A DNA stretch of 64,000 nt from JBOZRQ01 sp050789255 (GCA_050789255.1 JBOZRQ010000046.1:62001-126000), one strand, 5' to 3'; shown: positions 51,156 through 59,870, counted from the first letter of the stretch. Program-made: numbers and translations. The notes: generated from the letters alone by a model not told the origin.

Positions 51156-51854
51156 ATGGCGCTGGAAAGCTTTTGGGTGCAGCAGGAAGAGATTCCTGAG
51201 TCCGCAGCCTCAGGAGAGGTCGTGCGCGCCCTGTTGGTGATGATGGCGGCCAAACACCGGCCGACCTACGAGCACCTGTGCCAGGTTGGGAATTACACCG
51301 AGCGCCTCGCCGCGCATCTTGGGCTGCCGCCCAGCAGGGTCCGTCTGGCCCGCGTGGCGGGACTTCTGCATGACATCGGCAAGGTTGCGATTACGGATGA
51401 TGTATTGACCAAGCCCGGTCGCTTGACCGATTACGAGGTCAAGGTTATGACTGGGCATGCGGTGTGTGGTGCGGAGATCGTCTCGCTCGCAGGCTGCCTG
51501 GCAGCTGTGTGCGACGCGGTGCGTCATCACCATGAATGGTGGAACGGAAAGGGATATCCCGCAGGTCTCTCTGGCAACGCCATTCCGCTCATGTCACGCA
51601 TGATCGGGATCGCGGACGCCTACGATACCATGACCACGCCTCGGCCCTATCGGGAGCCGCTCACCTCTGCCCTTGCCCTGAAGGAATTGGAGCGGTGTGC
51701 GGGCGTCCAGTTCGATCCGGAGCTGGTGGAAGCCTTCGTGGCGATGGTCCGTGCGGACGAAGAGGCCGGCAAACCCTGGGCCAAGCGGCTGACGCTTGCA
51801 CCGACGGGGGTCAGTAATGAGATCGAACCGTTGGCACGTAGGTTAAACCACTAA
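51156..51854 (+). CDS. HD-GYP domain phosphohydrolase
   Basis: A 232-residue protein, essentially a lone HD-GYP domain after about 35 N-terminal residues. Metal ligands are visible in HRPTYEHLCQVGNYTERLAAHLGL, ARVAGLLHDIGKVAITDDVLTKPG (HD pair), MTGHAVCGAEIV, and VRHHHEWWNGKGYPAGLSGNAIPLMSRMIGIADAYDTM (HHE and GYP-type motif). HD-GYP proteins hydrolyse cyclic di-GMP or act as related phosphodiesterases or signalling scaffolds. It lacks a receiver or sensor domain, so the input may be transcriptional. ATG follows AGGGGGGAA; the 50-base gap to the peptide gene indicates a shared transcript under BTAD-type control. Confidence 0.9.
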   Translation: MALESFWVQQEEIPESAASGEVVRALLVMMAAKHRPTYEHLCQVGNYTERLAAHLGLPPSRVRLARVAGLLHDIGKVAITDDVLTKPGRLTDYEVKVMTGHAVCGAEIVSLAGCLAAVCDAVRHHHEWWNGKGYPAGLSGNAIPLMSRMIGIADAYDTMTTPRPYREPLTSALALKELERCAGVQFDPELVEAFVAMVRADEEAGKPWAKRLTLAPTGVSNEIEPLARRLNH

Positions 51855-51939
51855 TACCGATACCAAATACAACGCCCTCGAAAAAATACCTACCTATCAG
51901 TTTATACGTAGTCAAACATGCGCGCAACAAATAAAGGAA

Positions 51940-51966
51940 GGGCCGACTCCTAATGGGAATCGGCCC
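51940..51966. terminator. hairpin, probable terminator
   Basis: GGGCCGA-C-TCC paired with GGA-A-TCGGCCC around TAAT. The stretch 51855-52073 otherwise holds only AT-rich sequence without a gene. Confidence 0.6.
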
Positions 51967-52073
51967 CTTACTACGTTTTTGGAAAGAATTGCATGCGGCG
52001 ACTGCATGTACTTCTACACATGTGGACAGAGGCGTAAGGTGTGGCACAACAGCTTGTCATGAGGTGAGCAGGA

Positions 52074-53531
52074 GTGCCCGTTTTTCCGCCTTGGCTGGCC
52101 CGGATTGCCCGCTTTACCGTCCTCATTCTTGTGGGGTTCCTATTGCTTTGGGGTGCGATGTGGAAGGGGTGGCTGATCAGGTCAGACCGGCAGTACGCCC
52201 CTCGGCGACCGGACCCCCGTGCCATTGCTGTGCCGGCAGGGTACCGCGTAGAGGTGCTTGCGACCGGACTGAACGCCCCGTCAGCCCTGGAGATTATGGC
52301 CGACGGCTCCATCTACATTGGGGAGTCCGGATACGGTGGGGCTTACGCCTCAACCGCGGGGGTGGAGGGGGCCACCCCGGGACGGGTGCTCCGGCTCGAA
52401 CGGGACGGAACACTGACCGTGGTCGCCGGAGGATTTCTTCCGCCCCTGGCCGGATTCGTCCACGACCGGGACGGCACGCTTTACGTCTCGCACAACGGCA
52501 CCGTGACGGCGCTCGGACGAGGGGGCCGGCAGGACATCCTCTCAGGTCTGCCCAGCCTGGGCGACCACAAGAACAACAACCTGGTGGTTGGCCCGGACAA
52601 GAAGCTCTACCTGTCACAAGGCACGGTCACCAACAGCGGCATTGTGGGCCTGGACAACTGGGTGCTGTGGGGACGCTACTTTCCGGCGCCGCGGGACATC
52701 CCGTGTCAGGACATGACCCTGCGGGGCGTCAGTGTGCAGACCGCAGACCCGCGCAGCGTCATCCCCATGATGCGAGTCAGCACCGGGGCCTATTCCCCCT
52801 TTGGCACCAAGGGCGTTCCGAACCAGGTGGTCAAGGGGGAGCTTCCCTGCAACGGCTCCATTATGCGGTTTAACCCCGACGGCTCGGGGCTGGAACTGGT
52901 CGCCTGGGGACTGCGCAATCCCTTCGACCTCCGCTTCGGGCCGGACGGCCTACTCTATGTCACCGACGACGGCCCGGACGACCGCGGCAGCCGCCCCATG
53001 GACGGACCCGACCTCTTCCACCAGATTCGGCCCGGCGCCTGGTACGGGTGGCCCGACTACTGGAATGGGGCACCGGTGACCCACCAAGGCAAGAAGTTGG
53101 CACCGCTCCTGGCGAAGGCGCCTGCTCGCCCGGAAAAGGCCTTCGCAGCCCTGGGCGACCACATGGGCGTGGGCGGCTTCGATTTTGCGCCGGGCCGCTT
53201 TGGCTTCGGCGGCCAGGCCTTCATTGCACTCTGGGGCAGCGGTTTTCCCGCGACGACCCAGGAGCCGGCGTATAACGGATTCAAGGTGGTGCGGCTTGAC
53301 TTGAACTCCCGCCGCCAGGAGGTCTTTGCCACGAACCGGCGCCCCGGCCCCACCTCGCTAACTAAGGGCGCCGGCGGCTTCGAGCGCCCGGTGGCCGTGC
53401 GCTTCGGCCCTGCGGGCGAGATGTACGTCCTGGACTGGGGCCACATGGCCGTCACTCGAAAAGGTCCCTACCATGTGCCCGACACGGGCGTGCTCTGGCG
53501 CATCAGCCGGACCGATTCGGCAAGCAGGTAG
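52074..53531 (+). CDS. glucose/sorbosone dehydrogenase-like beta-propeller protein, membrane-anchored
   Basis: A 485-residue protein. An N-terminal anchor (ARFTVLILVGFLLLWGAMW) precedes a six-bladed beta propeller of the GSDH/PQQ-sugar dehydrogenase-like superfamily. Landmarks are PAGYRVEVLATGLNAPSALEIMADGSIYIGE, GDHKNNNLVVGPDKKLYLSQG, GLRNPFDLRFGPDGLLYVTDDGPDDRGSRP and PVAVRFGPAGEMYVLDWG. The residues that bind PQQ and Ca2+ in soluble glucose dehydrogenase are only partly apparent, so activity is uncertain. GTG 52074 is 6 bases after GAGGTGA. It acts outside the membrane. It is a single gene; the convergent lipoprotein-like gene ends 2 bases beyond. Confidence 0.82.
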   Translation: MPVFPPWLARIARFTVLILVGFLLLWGAMWKGWLIRSDRQYAPRRPDPRAIAVPAGYRVEVLATGLNAPSALEIMADGSIYIGESGYGGAYASTAGVEGATPGRVLRLERDGTLTVVAGGFLPPLAGFVHDRDGTLYVSHNGTVTALGRGGRQDILSGLPSLGDHKNNNLVVGPDKKLYLSQGTVTNSGIVGLDNWVLWGRYFPAPRDIPCQDMTLRGVSVQTADPRSVIPMMRVSTGAYSPFGTKGVPNQVVKGELPCNGSIMRFNPDGSGLELVAWGLRNPFDLRFGPDGLLYVTDDGPDDRGSRPMDGPDLFHQIRPGAWYGWPDYWNGAPVTHQGKKLAPLLAKAPARPEKAFAALGDHMGVGGFDFAPGRFGFGGQAFIALWGSGFPATTQEPAYNGFKVVRLDLNSRRQEVFATNRRPGPTSLTKGAGGFERPVAVRFGPAGEMYVLDWGHMAVTRKGPYHVPDTGVLWRISRTDSASR

Positions 53532-53533
53532 GG

Positions 53534-54124
53534 CTACTCTTCCTCCACGGCGCCGCTCAGCGCATCCACTGCCAAGAGGCGGGCGCCGTCGGTAAAGCGG
53601 AACCGTCCGTAGAACGGCGAGTCGCCGCGGCGGGCGCCGGCGGCGAGCCGCCGGGCTGCCGTGTGGGCCTGCCCCCAGCTTTCCACCTTGAGCGGAATCA
53701 GTTTCAGGTCGAGCTCCCGGACCCGAAATCCACCGCCAGCGGCCTCGAACCGGGCGGTTCCGACAAGCCCCGCAACCCGCTCGGGGCCGCTCACCCACAC
53801 GCTTACGGGGACGGTATGACCCGCTTCGGCGCCGGCATCGACCTCGTCTGCCCCGGCCACGAGCACTGCCCCGGCAGGGAGCTGCCCGGCCAACTCCTTC
53901 AAGAAGGGCGAGGCTTGGCCCAGGGCCGCGGCCTCCACCATCTGAACCAGGGCCTGTGACGGTCGGGTGGGCAGGGGCTCGGACACCACCGTGGTCCCGG
54001 TCTGCGCTGAGGCCGGCGTTTCCTCCGGCCGATGGGCCGTGGAGCCCATAGCCAGCCACCCGACCAGGGCGGCCCCTGCGGCTGCCGCCACAGCGGCGAT
54101 GCTGAGCTTGATCTTCTTCTGCAC
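53534..54124 (-). CDS. exported or membrane-anchored protein, unknown function
   Basis: A 196-residue protein. I start at GTG 54122-54124, 9 bases after GGAGGTG, giving MQKKIKLSIAAVAAAAGAALVGWLAMG, a signal anchor. The region upstream in the same frame is not protein-like. The exported part is Ala/Gly-rich and ends in an acidic EEE. Segments such as VPVSVWVSGPERVAGLVGTARFEAAGGGFRVRELDL suggest a small beta-rich domain similar in style to nuclear-transport-factor-like or lipoprotein domains, but no family is recognised. It is convergent with the beta-propeller gene. Confidence 0.7.
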   Translation of the reverse strand: MQKKIKLSIAAVAAAAGAALVGWLAMGSTAHRPEETPASAQTGTTVVSEPLPTRPSQALVQMVEAAALGQASPFLKELAGQLPAGAVLVAGADEVDAGAEAGHTVPVSVWVSGPERVAGLVGTARFEAAGGGFRVRELDLKLIPLKVESWGQAHTAARRLAAGARRGDSPFYGRFRFTDGARLLAVDALSGAVEEE

Positions 54125-54177
54125 GTGGGGACACCTCCACCCAGGAGTCTGCCCACGGCGGTCCACATTCAGACAGG

Positions 54178-54210
54178 AGGAGCCCCGTCCAGCGGTCGGA
54201 CGAGGCTCCT
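54178..54210. terminator. hairpin, possible terminator
   Basis: AGGAGCC-C-CGTCC (54178-54190) paired with GGACG-A-GGCTCCT (54198-54210). No clear T-run. It lies between the nitroreductase remnant and the exported-protein gene. Confidence 0.5.
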
Positions 54211-54213
54211 CTT

Positions 54214-54430
54214 CTATGGCTCCTCTTCGATCCAGGTGCTGATCGCCGACAACTCCTTGCGGGGTGTCGACGGAGCCGTTGACTCCGCAGGGCGCCCCAG
54301 GGCCACGACCAGGTCAGGCGTGAAACCGGCGGGCACCCTGGCCAACCGCCCCAGCGCCTCGGGAATGGCAACCACCGGCCCGGTCATGGGCACGGCGCCG
54401 TAACCCAGGGCGTGCGCAGCGAGCAGTTTT
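54214..54430 (-). pseudogene. C-terminal remnant of a nitroreductase-family gene
   Basis: The reverse-strand frame reads LLAAHALGYGAVPMTGP, then PEALGRLARVPAGFTPDLVVALGRPAE, then PRKELSAISTW before the stop. This is the FMN-proximal C-terminal third of a nitroreductase (usual pattern: LLAAHALGLG...LGLPEGYxPVAxIxLGYPAE...RKPLEEVVxW). The preceding two thirds of the family are absent: the frame only adds about 30 unrelated residues upstream before AT-rich DNA, and no complete flavin-binding N-terminus exists. I read it as a truncated, inactive gene, the break lying near 54430-54500. Confidence 0.7.
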
Positions 54431-54608
54431 CGGCGCAGGAGGGTGCCCGCCCTTCCAAGCATCCACATCGCTAATGCTCTCACTGAAACATATTCGTTTT
54501 TTGAATGCACTTGATAATTTGCGCTTAAGCCCTTGCTCCCACCACCAACCTGCGCTAAACTCCGTAATTGTGTGCTACAAAATCATGTGTAACCGGGAGG
54601 TATGTGTC

Positions 54609-54833
54609 ATGAGTCTCGTGCTGGCCGCCACCGAGGTCGCGGCTGAGCTGACCACCAAGATCCGCAGCCGCATGTCGGAAGGCGCGCCTGTATGGGAGCC
54701 TGCAGCGGAGGATGTCCCCGCCTGGTTTAGCGCCGAGGTGGGCACCGCCCCCGTGCAGGCCGTTTTCCAGAGCGTTAACGCCCTGGTGGCGGTCCTGGAG
54801 AACGGTCAGACCATCGTCCGGAAGGCACGCTAA
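54609..54833 (+). CDS. small protein, unknown function
   Basis: A 74-residue protein. ATG 54609 is 7 bases after GGGAGGT; a frame extension upstream to 54474 crosses AT-rich non-coding sequence and is rejected. It is mixed alpha/beta by look (MSLVLAATEVAAELTTKIRSRMSEG...WFSAEVGTAPVQAVFQSVNALVAVLENGQTIVRKAR), without Cys and without signal peptide. A strong terminator follows 34 bases later. No family recognised. Confidence 0.65.
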   Translation: MSLVLAATEVAAELTTKIRSRMSEGAPVWEPAAEDVPAWFSAEVGTAPVQAVFQSVNALVAVLENGQTIVRKAR

Positions 54834-54866
54834 AGCTAAAAGCGCCCCAATCCTATACGTAAAAGT

Positions 54867-54917
54867 GGTGAGGGCCACCCTTGGTACATCAGTACCGGGT
54901 GGCCCTCACCTCTATTT
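54867..54917. terminator. bidirectional terminator
   Basis: GGTGAGGGCCACCC paired with GGGTGGCCCTCACC, extended by GGTAC/GTACC around ATCA, then TCTATTT on the + strand. It separates the small protein gene from the convergent UDP-glucose dehydrogenase gene. Confidence 0.85.
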
Positions 54918-56210
54918 CATCCGTCCGCGGCCCACACCGCTGTATGTGAGGCCTGAACGAATACACTCCTCCGGTTCGAGCAGGTTCCGGCCATCTACGA
55001 GCACATTGCCCCGTAGACGGGCAGCGATCTCAGCCGGCTGGGTCTTGCGGAACTGCTCCCACTCCGTGAGAATCAGCAGGGCATCGGCCCCGTCCAGGGC
55101 TTCCAGGGCGCTTCCGGCCAGGGAGAGCCCCGGCCACAGGTCCGCTGCAAACTCCCGGGCAAAGCCGGGCATGGCTGCCGGGTCGTAAGCTTGCACCCGG
55201 GCGCCCTGCATGAGCAAGCGCGGGACGATTTCCAGCGAAGCGGCGCCGCGCAGGTCGTCCGTTCCCGCCTTGAAGGCCAGCCCCCACACCGCCACCGTCT
55301 TGCCGGTCAGGCTGCCCACGAGCGTGATCAGCTTCGCCAGCAGCCGGTGGCGCTGCCTGGCATTGACCCGCTCGGCGGCGGGGAGGAGGTCCAGTCGGAC
55401 CCCTTCCTTCTTGGCCTTCCACATCAGCCCCTTGATATCCTTGGGCAGGCAGGAGCCACCGTAGCCCGGTCCCGGCTTGAGGAAATGCGGCCCGACGCGG
55501 TGGTCGAGCCCCAGCCCCTGCAGCACCTCCGGCGCCTCCGTGCCGAGCTCGTCGCAAAGGGCCGCGATCTCGTTGGCGAAGCTGATCTTCAATGCAAGGA
55601 AGGCGTTGGTGGCGTATTTCACCAGCTCGGACTCCTCCCAGCCGGTGAACAGCAGGGGCGCGTCGATGCCGCGGTACAGTCCCGCGACAGCCAGGTTGGC
55701 TCCGGCATCGGGGCCGCCCACGACGATTCGGTCTGGATGGAAAAAGTCACGAATGGCGGTTCCCTCCCGGAGAAACTCCGGGTTGGAGACCACCGAGGTC
55801 CTGCCGTTCAGCAGTTCGGAAGCCATGCGGCACGTGCCCGGCGGAACTGTGCTCTTGAGCACCACGATCGTCTCCGCCAGCGCCTGCACCTGCCGCAGGT
55901 CTTGCAGCAGCCGTTTGAGCGCTCCCAGGTCCGGCGCTCCGTCGGGGCGGGGGGGCGTGCCAACGCAAACGAACAAGGCTCGGGCGCCCTCCAGGGCGTC
56001 GCCAAGTTGGTCAGTGACGGTCAGCAGGCTGCCCAGGTGCTTGCGGAGCAGCTCCGGCAGCCCCGGCTCAAAGATCGGACTTTCGCCTCTTCGGAGCAGG
56101 TCAAGCCGGTCGGGGTTGATCTCCACCAGGCGGACCCGGTGTCCCATTTCACAGAAACAAGCTGCAGATGTCAACCCAACATAACCGGCCCCGGCAACGG
56201 CGATCTCCAA
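54912..56210 (-). CDS. UDP-glucose 6-dehydrogenase
   Basis: A 432-residue enzyme. The N-terminal Rossmann fold is IAVAGAGYVGLTSAACFCEMGHRV; FVCVGTPPRPDGAPDL and KSTVPPGT follow; the catalytic Cys254 sits in GYGGSCLPKD; the C-terminal domain has VWGLAFKAGTDDLRGAASLEI and LLILTEWEQF. It oxidises UDP-glucose twice with NAD+ to UDP-glucuronate. The start is TTG 56208-56210, directly after GGAGGTGAT; an upstream extension lacks similarity. It is divergent from the sugar-nucleotide/glycosyltransferase operon at 56.8 kb and probably supplies UDP-glucuronate for the same surface polysaccharide, where an epimerase at 58.99 kb could act on it. Confidence 0.95.
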   Translation of the reverse strand: MEIAVAGAGYVGLTSAACFCEMGHRVRLVEINPDRLDLLRRGESPIFEPGLPELLRKHLGSLLTVTDQLGDALEGARALFVCVGTPPRPDGAPDLGALKRLLQDLRQVQALAETIVVLKSTVPPGTCRMASELLNGRTSVVSNPEFLREGTAIRDFFHPDRIVVGGPDAGANLAVAGLYRGIDAPLLFTGWEESELVKYATNAFLALKISFANEIAALCDELGTEAPEVLQGLGLDHRVGPHFLKPGPGYGGSCLPKDIKGLMWKAKKEGVRLDLLPAAERVNARQRHRLLAKLITLVGSLTGKTVAVWGLAFKAGTDDLRGAASLEIVPRLLMQGARVQAYDPAAMPGFAREFAADLWPGLSLAGSALEALDGADALLILTEWEQFRKTQPAEIAARLRGNVLVDGRNLLEPEECIRSGLTYSGVGRGRMK

Positions 56211-56387
56211 GTAATCACCTCCGCGCCAGACGCTGTTACGTAGCCCTTCCCTCGCTACGTGGTTGCGTTGGCGCCAAGCCACTTCCCTCCTTTGGTGTAT
56301 GCGATCTGGTTGTCATAAGGTGTCAGCCTCCGCAGATACAGACCTATCCGACCGGCAGTTGGGAACCCTAACCCCGGAGGGATCAAC

Positions 56388-56627
56388 ATGAGCGATCTTC
56401 AGCGCGTCAATCCGAAGTACCGCGGCATGCTCAGGGCCAGAGCGCACCAAGACCCCCACCCCGCGGACGCCGTCAACGCCTCGCAGGCAGCCGAGTTCGA
56501 CATGGAGCCCGGCGCCCACTGGGCCATGGAGGCAGCCAAACTCTCCTATGCGACAGGCGGCAACGAAGGTGACTGGGACAAAGCCCATCATCCCGACGAC
56601 CCCGAGCGCGGTCCAGACCCGACCTAG
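56388..56627 (+). CDS. small hydrophilic protein, unknown function
   Basis: A 79-residue, charged protein with no hydrophobic segment; ATG follows GGAGGG at good spacing. The sequence (MSDLQRVNPKYRGMLRARAHQDPHP...WDKAHHPDDPERGPDPT) is rich in His, Asp and Pro and probably partly disordered. A perfect terminator follows 14 bases after the stop, so it is a stand-alone gene. It resembles small polar proteins of spore formers in composition, as does the 54-residue ORF at 41465, but no family is recognised. Confidence 0.65.
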   Translation: MSDLQRVNPKYRGMLRARAHQDPHPADAVNASQAAEFDMEPGAHWAMEAAKLSYATGGNEGDWDKAHHPDDPERGPDPT

Positions 56628-56640
56628 AAATCCCGCTCCA

Positions 56641-56671
56641 ACAGGCCCTTCGGCTCTGCCGAAGGGCCTGT
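56641..56671 (+). terminator. hairpin terminator
   Basis: 14-bp perfect stem ACAGGCCCTTCGGC/GCCGAAGGGCCTGT with a 3-base loop. The following bases are not T-rich. Confidence 0.7.
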
Positions 56672-56785
56672 TCGCGCAACTCCCGGCAAACCTTTTGACC
56701 GCCTGCTGAATACCGTGGGAGCAGGCATTCCTACACGGGCGGTGAGCGCCGTGGCTCCAAGCACTTCGTGGCCAGGTGCAGTTCA

Positions 56786-57853
56786 GTGAAGGCCCTGGTG
56801 TTGTGCGCCGGGCGGGGCACACGCCTGCGTCCGTTGACGCACACTCGGGCCAAGGCCGCCTTGCCGGTGGCTGGTAAGCCCGTACTGGCGCACATTCTGG
56901 CCTACTTGAAGGTACAGGGATTCTCCGAGATCGGTATCGTCATCTCCCCCGAACAGGCAGAGTTGAAACGCCTGCCCGTGGCGCTGGAGGGGCAGCACCT
57001 GACCTACATTGTCCAGCGCCGCCCCCGGGGCATCGCTCACGCCGTGCAAACCGCCCGGCGGTTCCTGGGTTCCGATCCCTTCCTCTTGTACCTGGGCGAC
57101 AACCTGACGCAGGAGGATCTGTCCCCCGCACTGGAGCGGTTTCACCGCGACAGGCCCGAGGCGGTGATCGCCGTTCGGGAGGTGCCGAACCCGCAGGCAT
57201 TCGGAGTCGCCGAGGTCGAAGGGGGCCGTGTCACGCGGGTGGTGGAGAAGCCCGCTCAGCCGGCGAGCAATCTGGCGATCGCAGGACTCTATCTCTTTCG
57301 GCCCTCCATCCTGCAGATGATCGAGGGGCTGGAGCCATCCGCCCGGGGCGAGTACGAGATCACCGACGCCATAGCGGCGCTGCTGGAACACGGCCACGCC
57401 GTGGAGGTGCACCGCATGAGCGGCTGGTGGCAGGACATGGGAACACCCGAGGGCATGCTCCTGGCCAACAGCCACCTCCTCGATGCGATGTCGACCAATG
57501 TCGCCCCGGACGTGACACTTGACCAGGTCCAGATCCAGGGCCGGGTGGTCATCGCACCGGGTGTTGTCCTGCAGAACGTCAGGCTGCGCGGTCCGCTGCT
57601 GATCGGGTCCGGCTCCCAAATCCAGGACGCCTACATCGGGCCTTACACCTCGGTGGGCGAGGGCGCCCGCATCCAGGGCACCTCGGTGGAGAACTCCATC
57701 CTGCTGCCCGACTGCCGGCTGGCCGGCATCCCCTTTCATCTGGAAGACTGCCTGCTCGGCCGTGGAGCGGTGGTGGAGGTGAAGGCGGGACGCACCTTTA
57801 CCATTTTGGTGGGGGACGACGGACGGCTTCAGATTCCCCCTGACCGGAGGTAG
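56786..57853 (+). CDS. sugar-1-phosphate nucleotidylyltransferase, StrD/long RmlA type
   Basis: A 355-residue enzyme. The nucleotide-binding signature is LCAGRGTRLRPLTHTRAKAALPVAGKPVL at the very N-terminus; LYLGDNLTQED and AFGVAEVEGGRVTRVVEKP follow; WWQDMGTPEGM ends the catalytic domain. The last 120 residues form a left-handed beta helix (VTLDQVQIQGRVVIAPGVVLQNVRLRG). The length fits StrD-like glucose-1-phosphate thymidylyltransferases. It makes an NDP-sugar for the polysaccharide genes downstream. I start at GTG 56786, 7 bases after AGGTG; the GTG at 56768 would add six residues before the signature. The next gene starts 2 bases after the stop. Confidence 0.9.
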   Translation: MKALVLCAGRGTRLRPLTHTRAKAALPVAGKPVLAHILAYLKVQGFSEIGIVISPEQAELKRLPVALEGQHLTYIVQRRPRGIAHAVQTARRFLGSDPFLLYLGDNLTQEDLSPALERFHRDRPEAVIAVREVPNPQAFGVAEVEGGRVTRVVEKPAQPASNLAIAGLYLFRPSILQMIEGLEPSARGEYEITDAIAALLEHGHAVEVHRMSGWWQDMGTPEGMLLANSHLLDAMSTNVAPDVTLDQVQIQGRVVIAPGVVLQNVRLRGPLLIGSGSQIQDAYIGPYTSVGEGARIQGTSVENSILLPDCRLAGIPFHLEDCLLGRGAVVEVKAGRTFTILVGDDGRLQIPPDRR

Positions 57854-57855
57854 CC

Positions 57856-59001
57856 ATGCGCATCTGTCTGGTCTGCACGGAGAAGCTGCCCGTACCAGCG
57901 GTGAAGGGAGGCGCGATCCAGCAGTACATCGACGGGGTGCTTCCGTTCCTGCGGCAGGAGCACGAGGTGACCGTCGTATGCCGGCAGGACCTTGCCCTGC
58001 CGGTGCGGGAAGAGCGGCAGGGGGTCAGGTACGTGCGGGTCGATCCGGGACGGAGCCCGCCGGACTACTGCCGCAGCGTGAGGGAGTTCCTGGCGGGCGA
58101 ACGCTTCGATCTGGTGGAGATCTTCAACCGTCCGGCCTTTGTCCCAGACCTGGCCGGCGTGACACAGGGCGCCAGCCTCGTGCTGTCGATGCACAACGAC
58201 ATGTTCGCTTACGACCGCCTCCCGTTGGAGACGGCGAGAACGGTCCTGCAGCGGGTGGATGCGGTGGTCACCATCAGCGATTACGTGGCCCGTACGATCG
58301 ACCGATTGCACCCCGGGTACGCCGACAAGCTGATCACCATTCGCTCCGGCGTCGATCCGGAGCGCTATCGGCCCATCTGGACGGCGAGGGCCCGCCGCCA
58401 GCAGATGCGGCGGCGGCTCGGCATGCTCGGGCGCCCCTTGCTGCTGCACGTCAGCAGGCTAAGCCCCAAGAAGGGAAACCACGTGGTGCTTGCGGCCATG
58501 CCGTTGGTCCTGGCCAGGCACCCGGACGCACGGCTGCTTGTGGTTGGCTCCAAGTGGTACGGGACCAATGAGGTGGATGACTATGCCACCGCGCTGCACC
58601 TCTTGGCGCTGAACCTGGGCGATGCCGTCCGCTTCACAGGCTTTGTGCCGCCCGCCGTCATGCCGGAGATCTACCTTGCCGGGGACATCTTCATTAATGC
58701 CTCGCAGTGGCCGGAGCCGTTGGCCCGGGTCCACTTCGAGGCGATGGCGGCCGGCCTTCCGATCGTCACGACTGACCGCGGGGGCAACGCTGAGGTCATG
58801 CTCCCCGAAGAGAACGGCCTGCTCGCAGCCCCCTACGACGATCCGGCAGCGTTTGCCGAGCAGATCTGCCGGCTGCTGGAAGACCGGGGCCTCCGGGAAC
58901 GGATGGGGCGCCGGGGGCGGGAGTTGGCCGAGGAGCGCTATACCTTTGAACGGGTAGCCAGGGAACTGCAGGAGGTGTTCAAGCGGTGCGCTTCCTCGTA
59001 A
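57856..59001 (+). CDS. GT4-family glycosyltransferase, CotSA/YtcC-like
   Basis: A 381-residue GT-B glycosyltransferase. MRICLVCTEKLPVPAVKGGAIQQYIDGVLPFL opens the N-terminal Rossmann domain; LLLHVSRLSPKKGNHVVLAAMPLVLARHPDARLLVVG and the nucleotide-sugar pocket INASQWPEPLARVHFEAMAAGLPIVTTDRGGNAEV define the GT4 C-terminal domain (E-x7-E pattern). The closest style is the spore-coat CotSA/YtcC group of Bacillus, consistent with the CotE and YheC genes downstream. It transfers a sugar during synthesis of a surface or coat glycan. ATG follows CCGGAGG; it overlaps the next gene by 16 bases. Confidence 0.9.
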   Translation: MRICLVCTEKLPVPAVKGGAIQQYIDGVLPFLRQEHEVTVVCRQDLALPVREERQGVRYVRVDPGRSPPDYCRSVREFLAGERFDLVEIFNRPAFVPDLAGVTQGASLVLSMHNDMFAYDRLPLETARTVLQRVDAVVTISDYVARTIDRLHPGYADKLITIRSGVDPERYRPIWTARARRQQMRRRLGMLGRPLLLHVSRLSPKKGNHVVLAAMPLVLARHPDARLLVVGSKWYGTNEVDDYATALHLLALNLGDAVRFTGFVPPAVMPEIYLAGDIFINASQWPEPLARVHFEAMAAGLPIVTTDRGGNAEVMLPEENGLLAAPYDDPAAFAEQICRLLEDRGLRERMGRRGRELAEERYTFERVARELQEVFKRCASS

Positions 59002-59870
59002 CCGGCGCCGCCGGCTTTATCGGCAAGCATTTGGTCCAACGGCTCCGGGAGGAGGGGCATCGGGTGGTCGGCGTGGACCGGCGCCCCGGCGCGGACCTGC
59101 GGCTGGACCTGCTTGAGGCGGATCTGGCCCAGGTGGTCGACGGCGCCCAGACCGTGATCCACCTGGCCGGCCAGCCAGGGGTGCGGGATAGTTGGGCCCA
59201 GTTTCCGGCCTACGCCCGCGGCAACGTTGAGACCACGCAGCGCCTGTTGGAGGCCCTGCGCGGCGTGAACCTACACAAGTTTGTGCTGGCATCGACCTCC
59301 TCGGTCTACGGGCAGGCCCCCATGCCGGCCCGGGAGGAGGGCCCGACCCAGCCGGTCTCCCCGTACGGGGTAACCAAACTGGCGGCGGAGTCGGTTTGTG
59401 ACCTGTACGGACGCACGGCGGGTATCCCGTGGGTCGCCTTACGGTACTTCACCGTCTACGGGCCCGGTCAGCGGCCGGACATGGCCTTCACCCGGTGGCT
59501 GAGGGCTGCCCGGGACGGCGCCCCGGTCCAAATCTACGGCGCCGGGGACCAGGTGCGTGATTTCACGTACGTCGCTGACGCTGTCGAGGCCACCATCCGC
59601 GCTGCGGTCGGACAGGTGGCGGGCATGCCCATGAACGTGGGCGGCGGGAGCCGGGTGCCAATCCGGGAGGCGCTGGACCTCATTACAGAGATCACAGGCA
59701 AGCAGCTCCGCACCGTACACCTGCCGCCGGCGCCCGGTGACATGGCCCTGACGCAGGCCGACACCACCCGCATGGAGCAGCAGATCGCCTTCCGACCGCA
59801 AACCAGCCTTGCCGAGGGCCTCGGCCGCCAGGCGGAGTGGATTATGGCCGGGGGTGGCGACGGTGACTGA
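58986..59870 (+). CDS. NAD-dependent sugar epimerase/dehydratase (extended SDR)
   Basis: A 294-residue enzyme. GxxGxxG is VTGAAGFIGKHLVQRL; the active site is STSSVYG followed by SPYGVTKLAAE (Ser, Tyr, Lys). RYFTVYGPGQRPDMAFTRW and VRDFTYVADAVEA are typical of GalE/UDP-glucuronate epimerase-like enzymes. It begins with GTG inside the end of the glycosyltransferase gene (16-base overlap). With the UDP-glucose dehydrogenase encoded nearby, UDP-glucuronate 4-epimerisation is a reasonable guess, though 4-epimerisation of other UDP-sugars is equally consistent. Confidence 0.9.
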   Translation: MRFLVTGAAGFIGKHLVQRLREEGHRVVGVDRRPGADLRLDLLEADLAQVVDGAQTVIHLAGQPGVRDSWAQFPAYARGNVETTQRLLEALRGVNLHKFVLASTSSVYGQAPMPAREEGPTQPVSPYGVTKLAAESVCDLYGRTAGIPWVALRYFTVYGPGQRPDMAFTRWLRAARDGAPVQIYGAGDQVRDFTYVADAVEATIRAAVGQVAGMPMNVGGGSRVPIREALDLITEITGKQLRTVHLPPAPGDMALTQADTTRMEQQIAFRPQTSLAEGLGRQAEWIMAGGGDGD

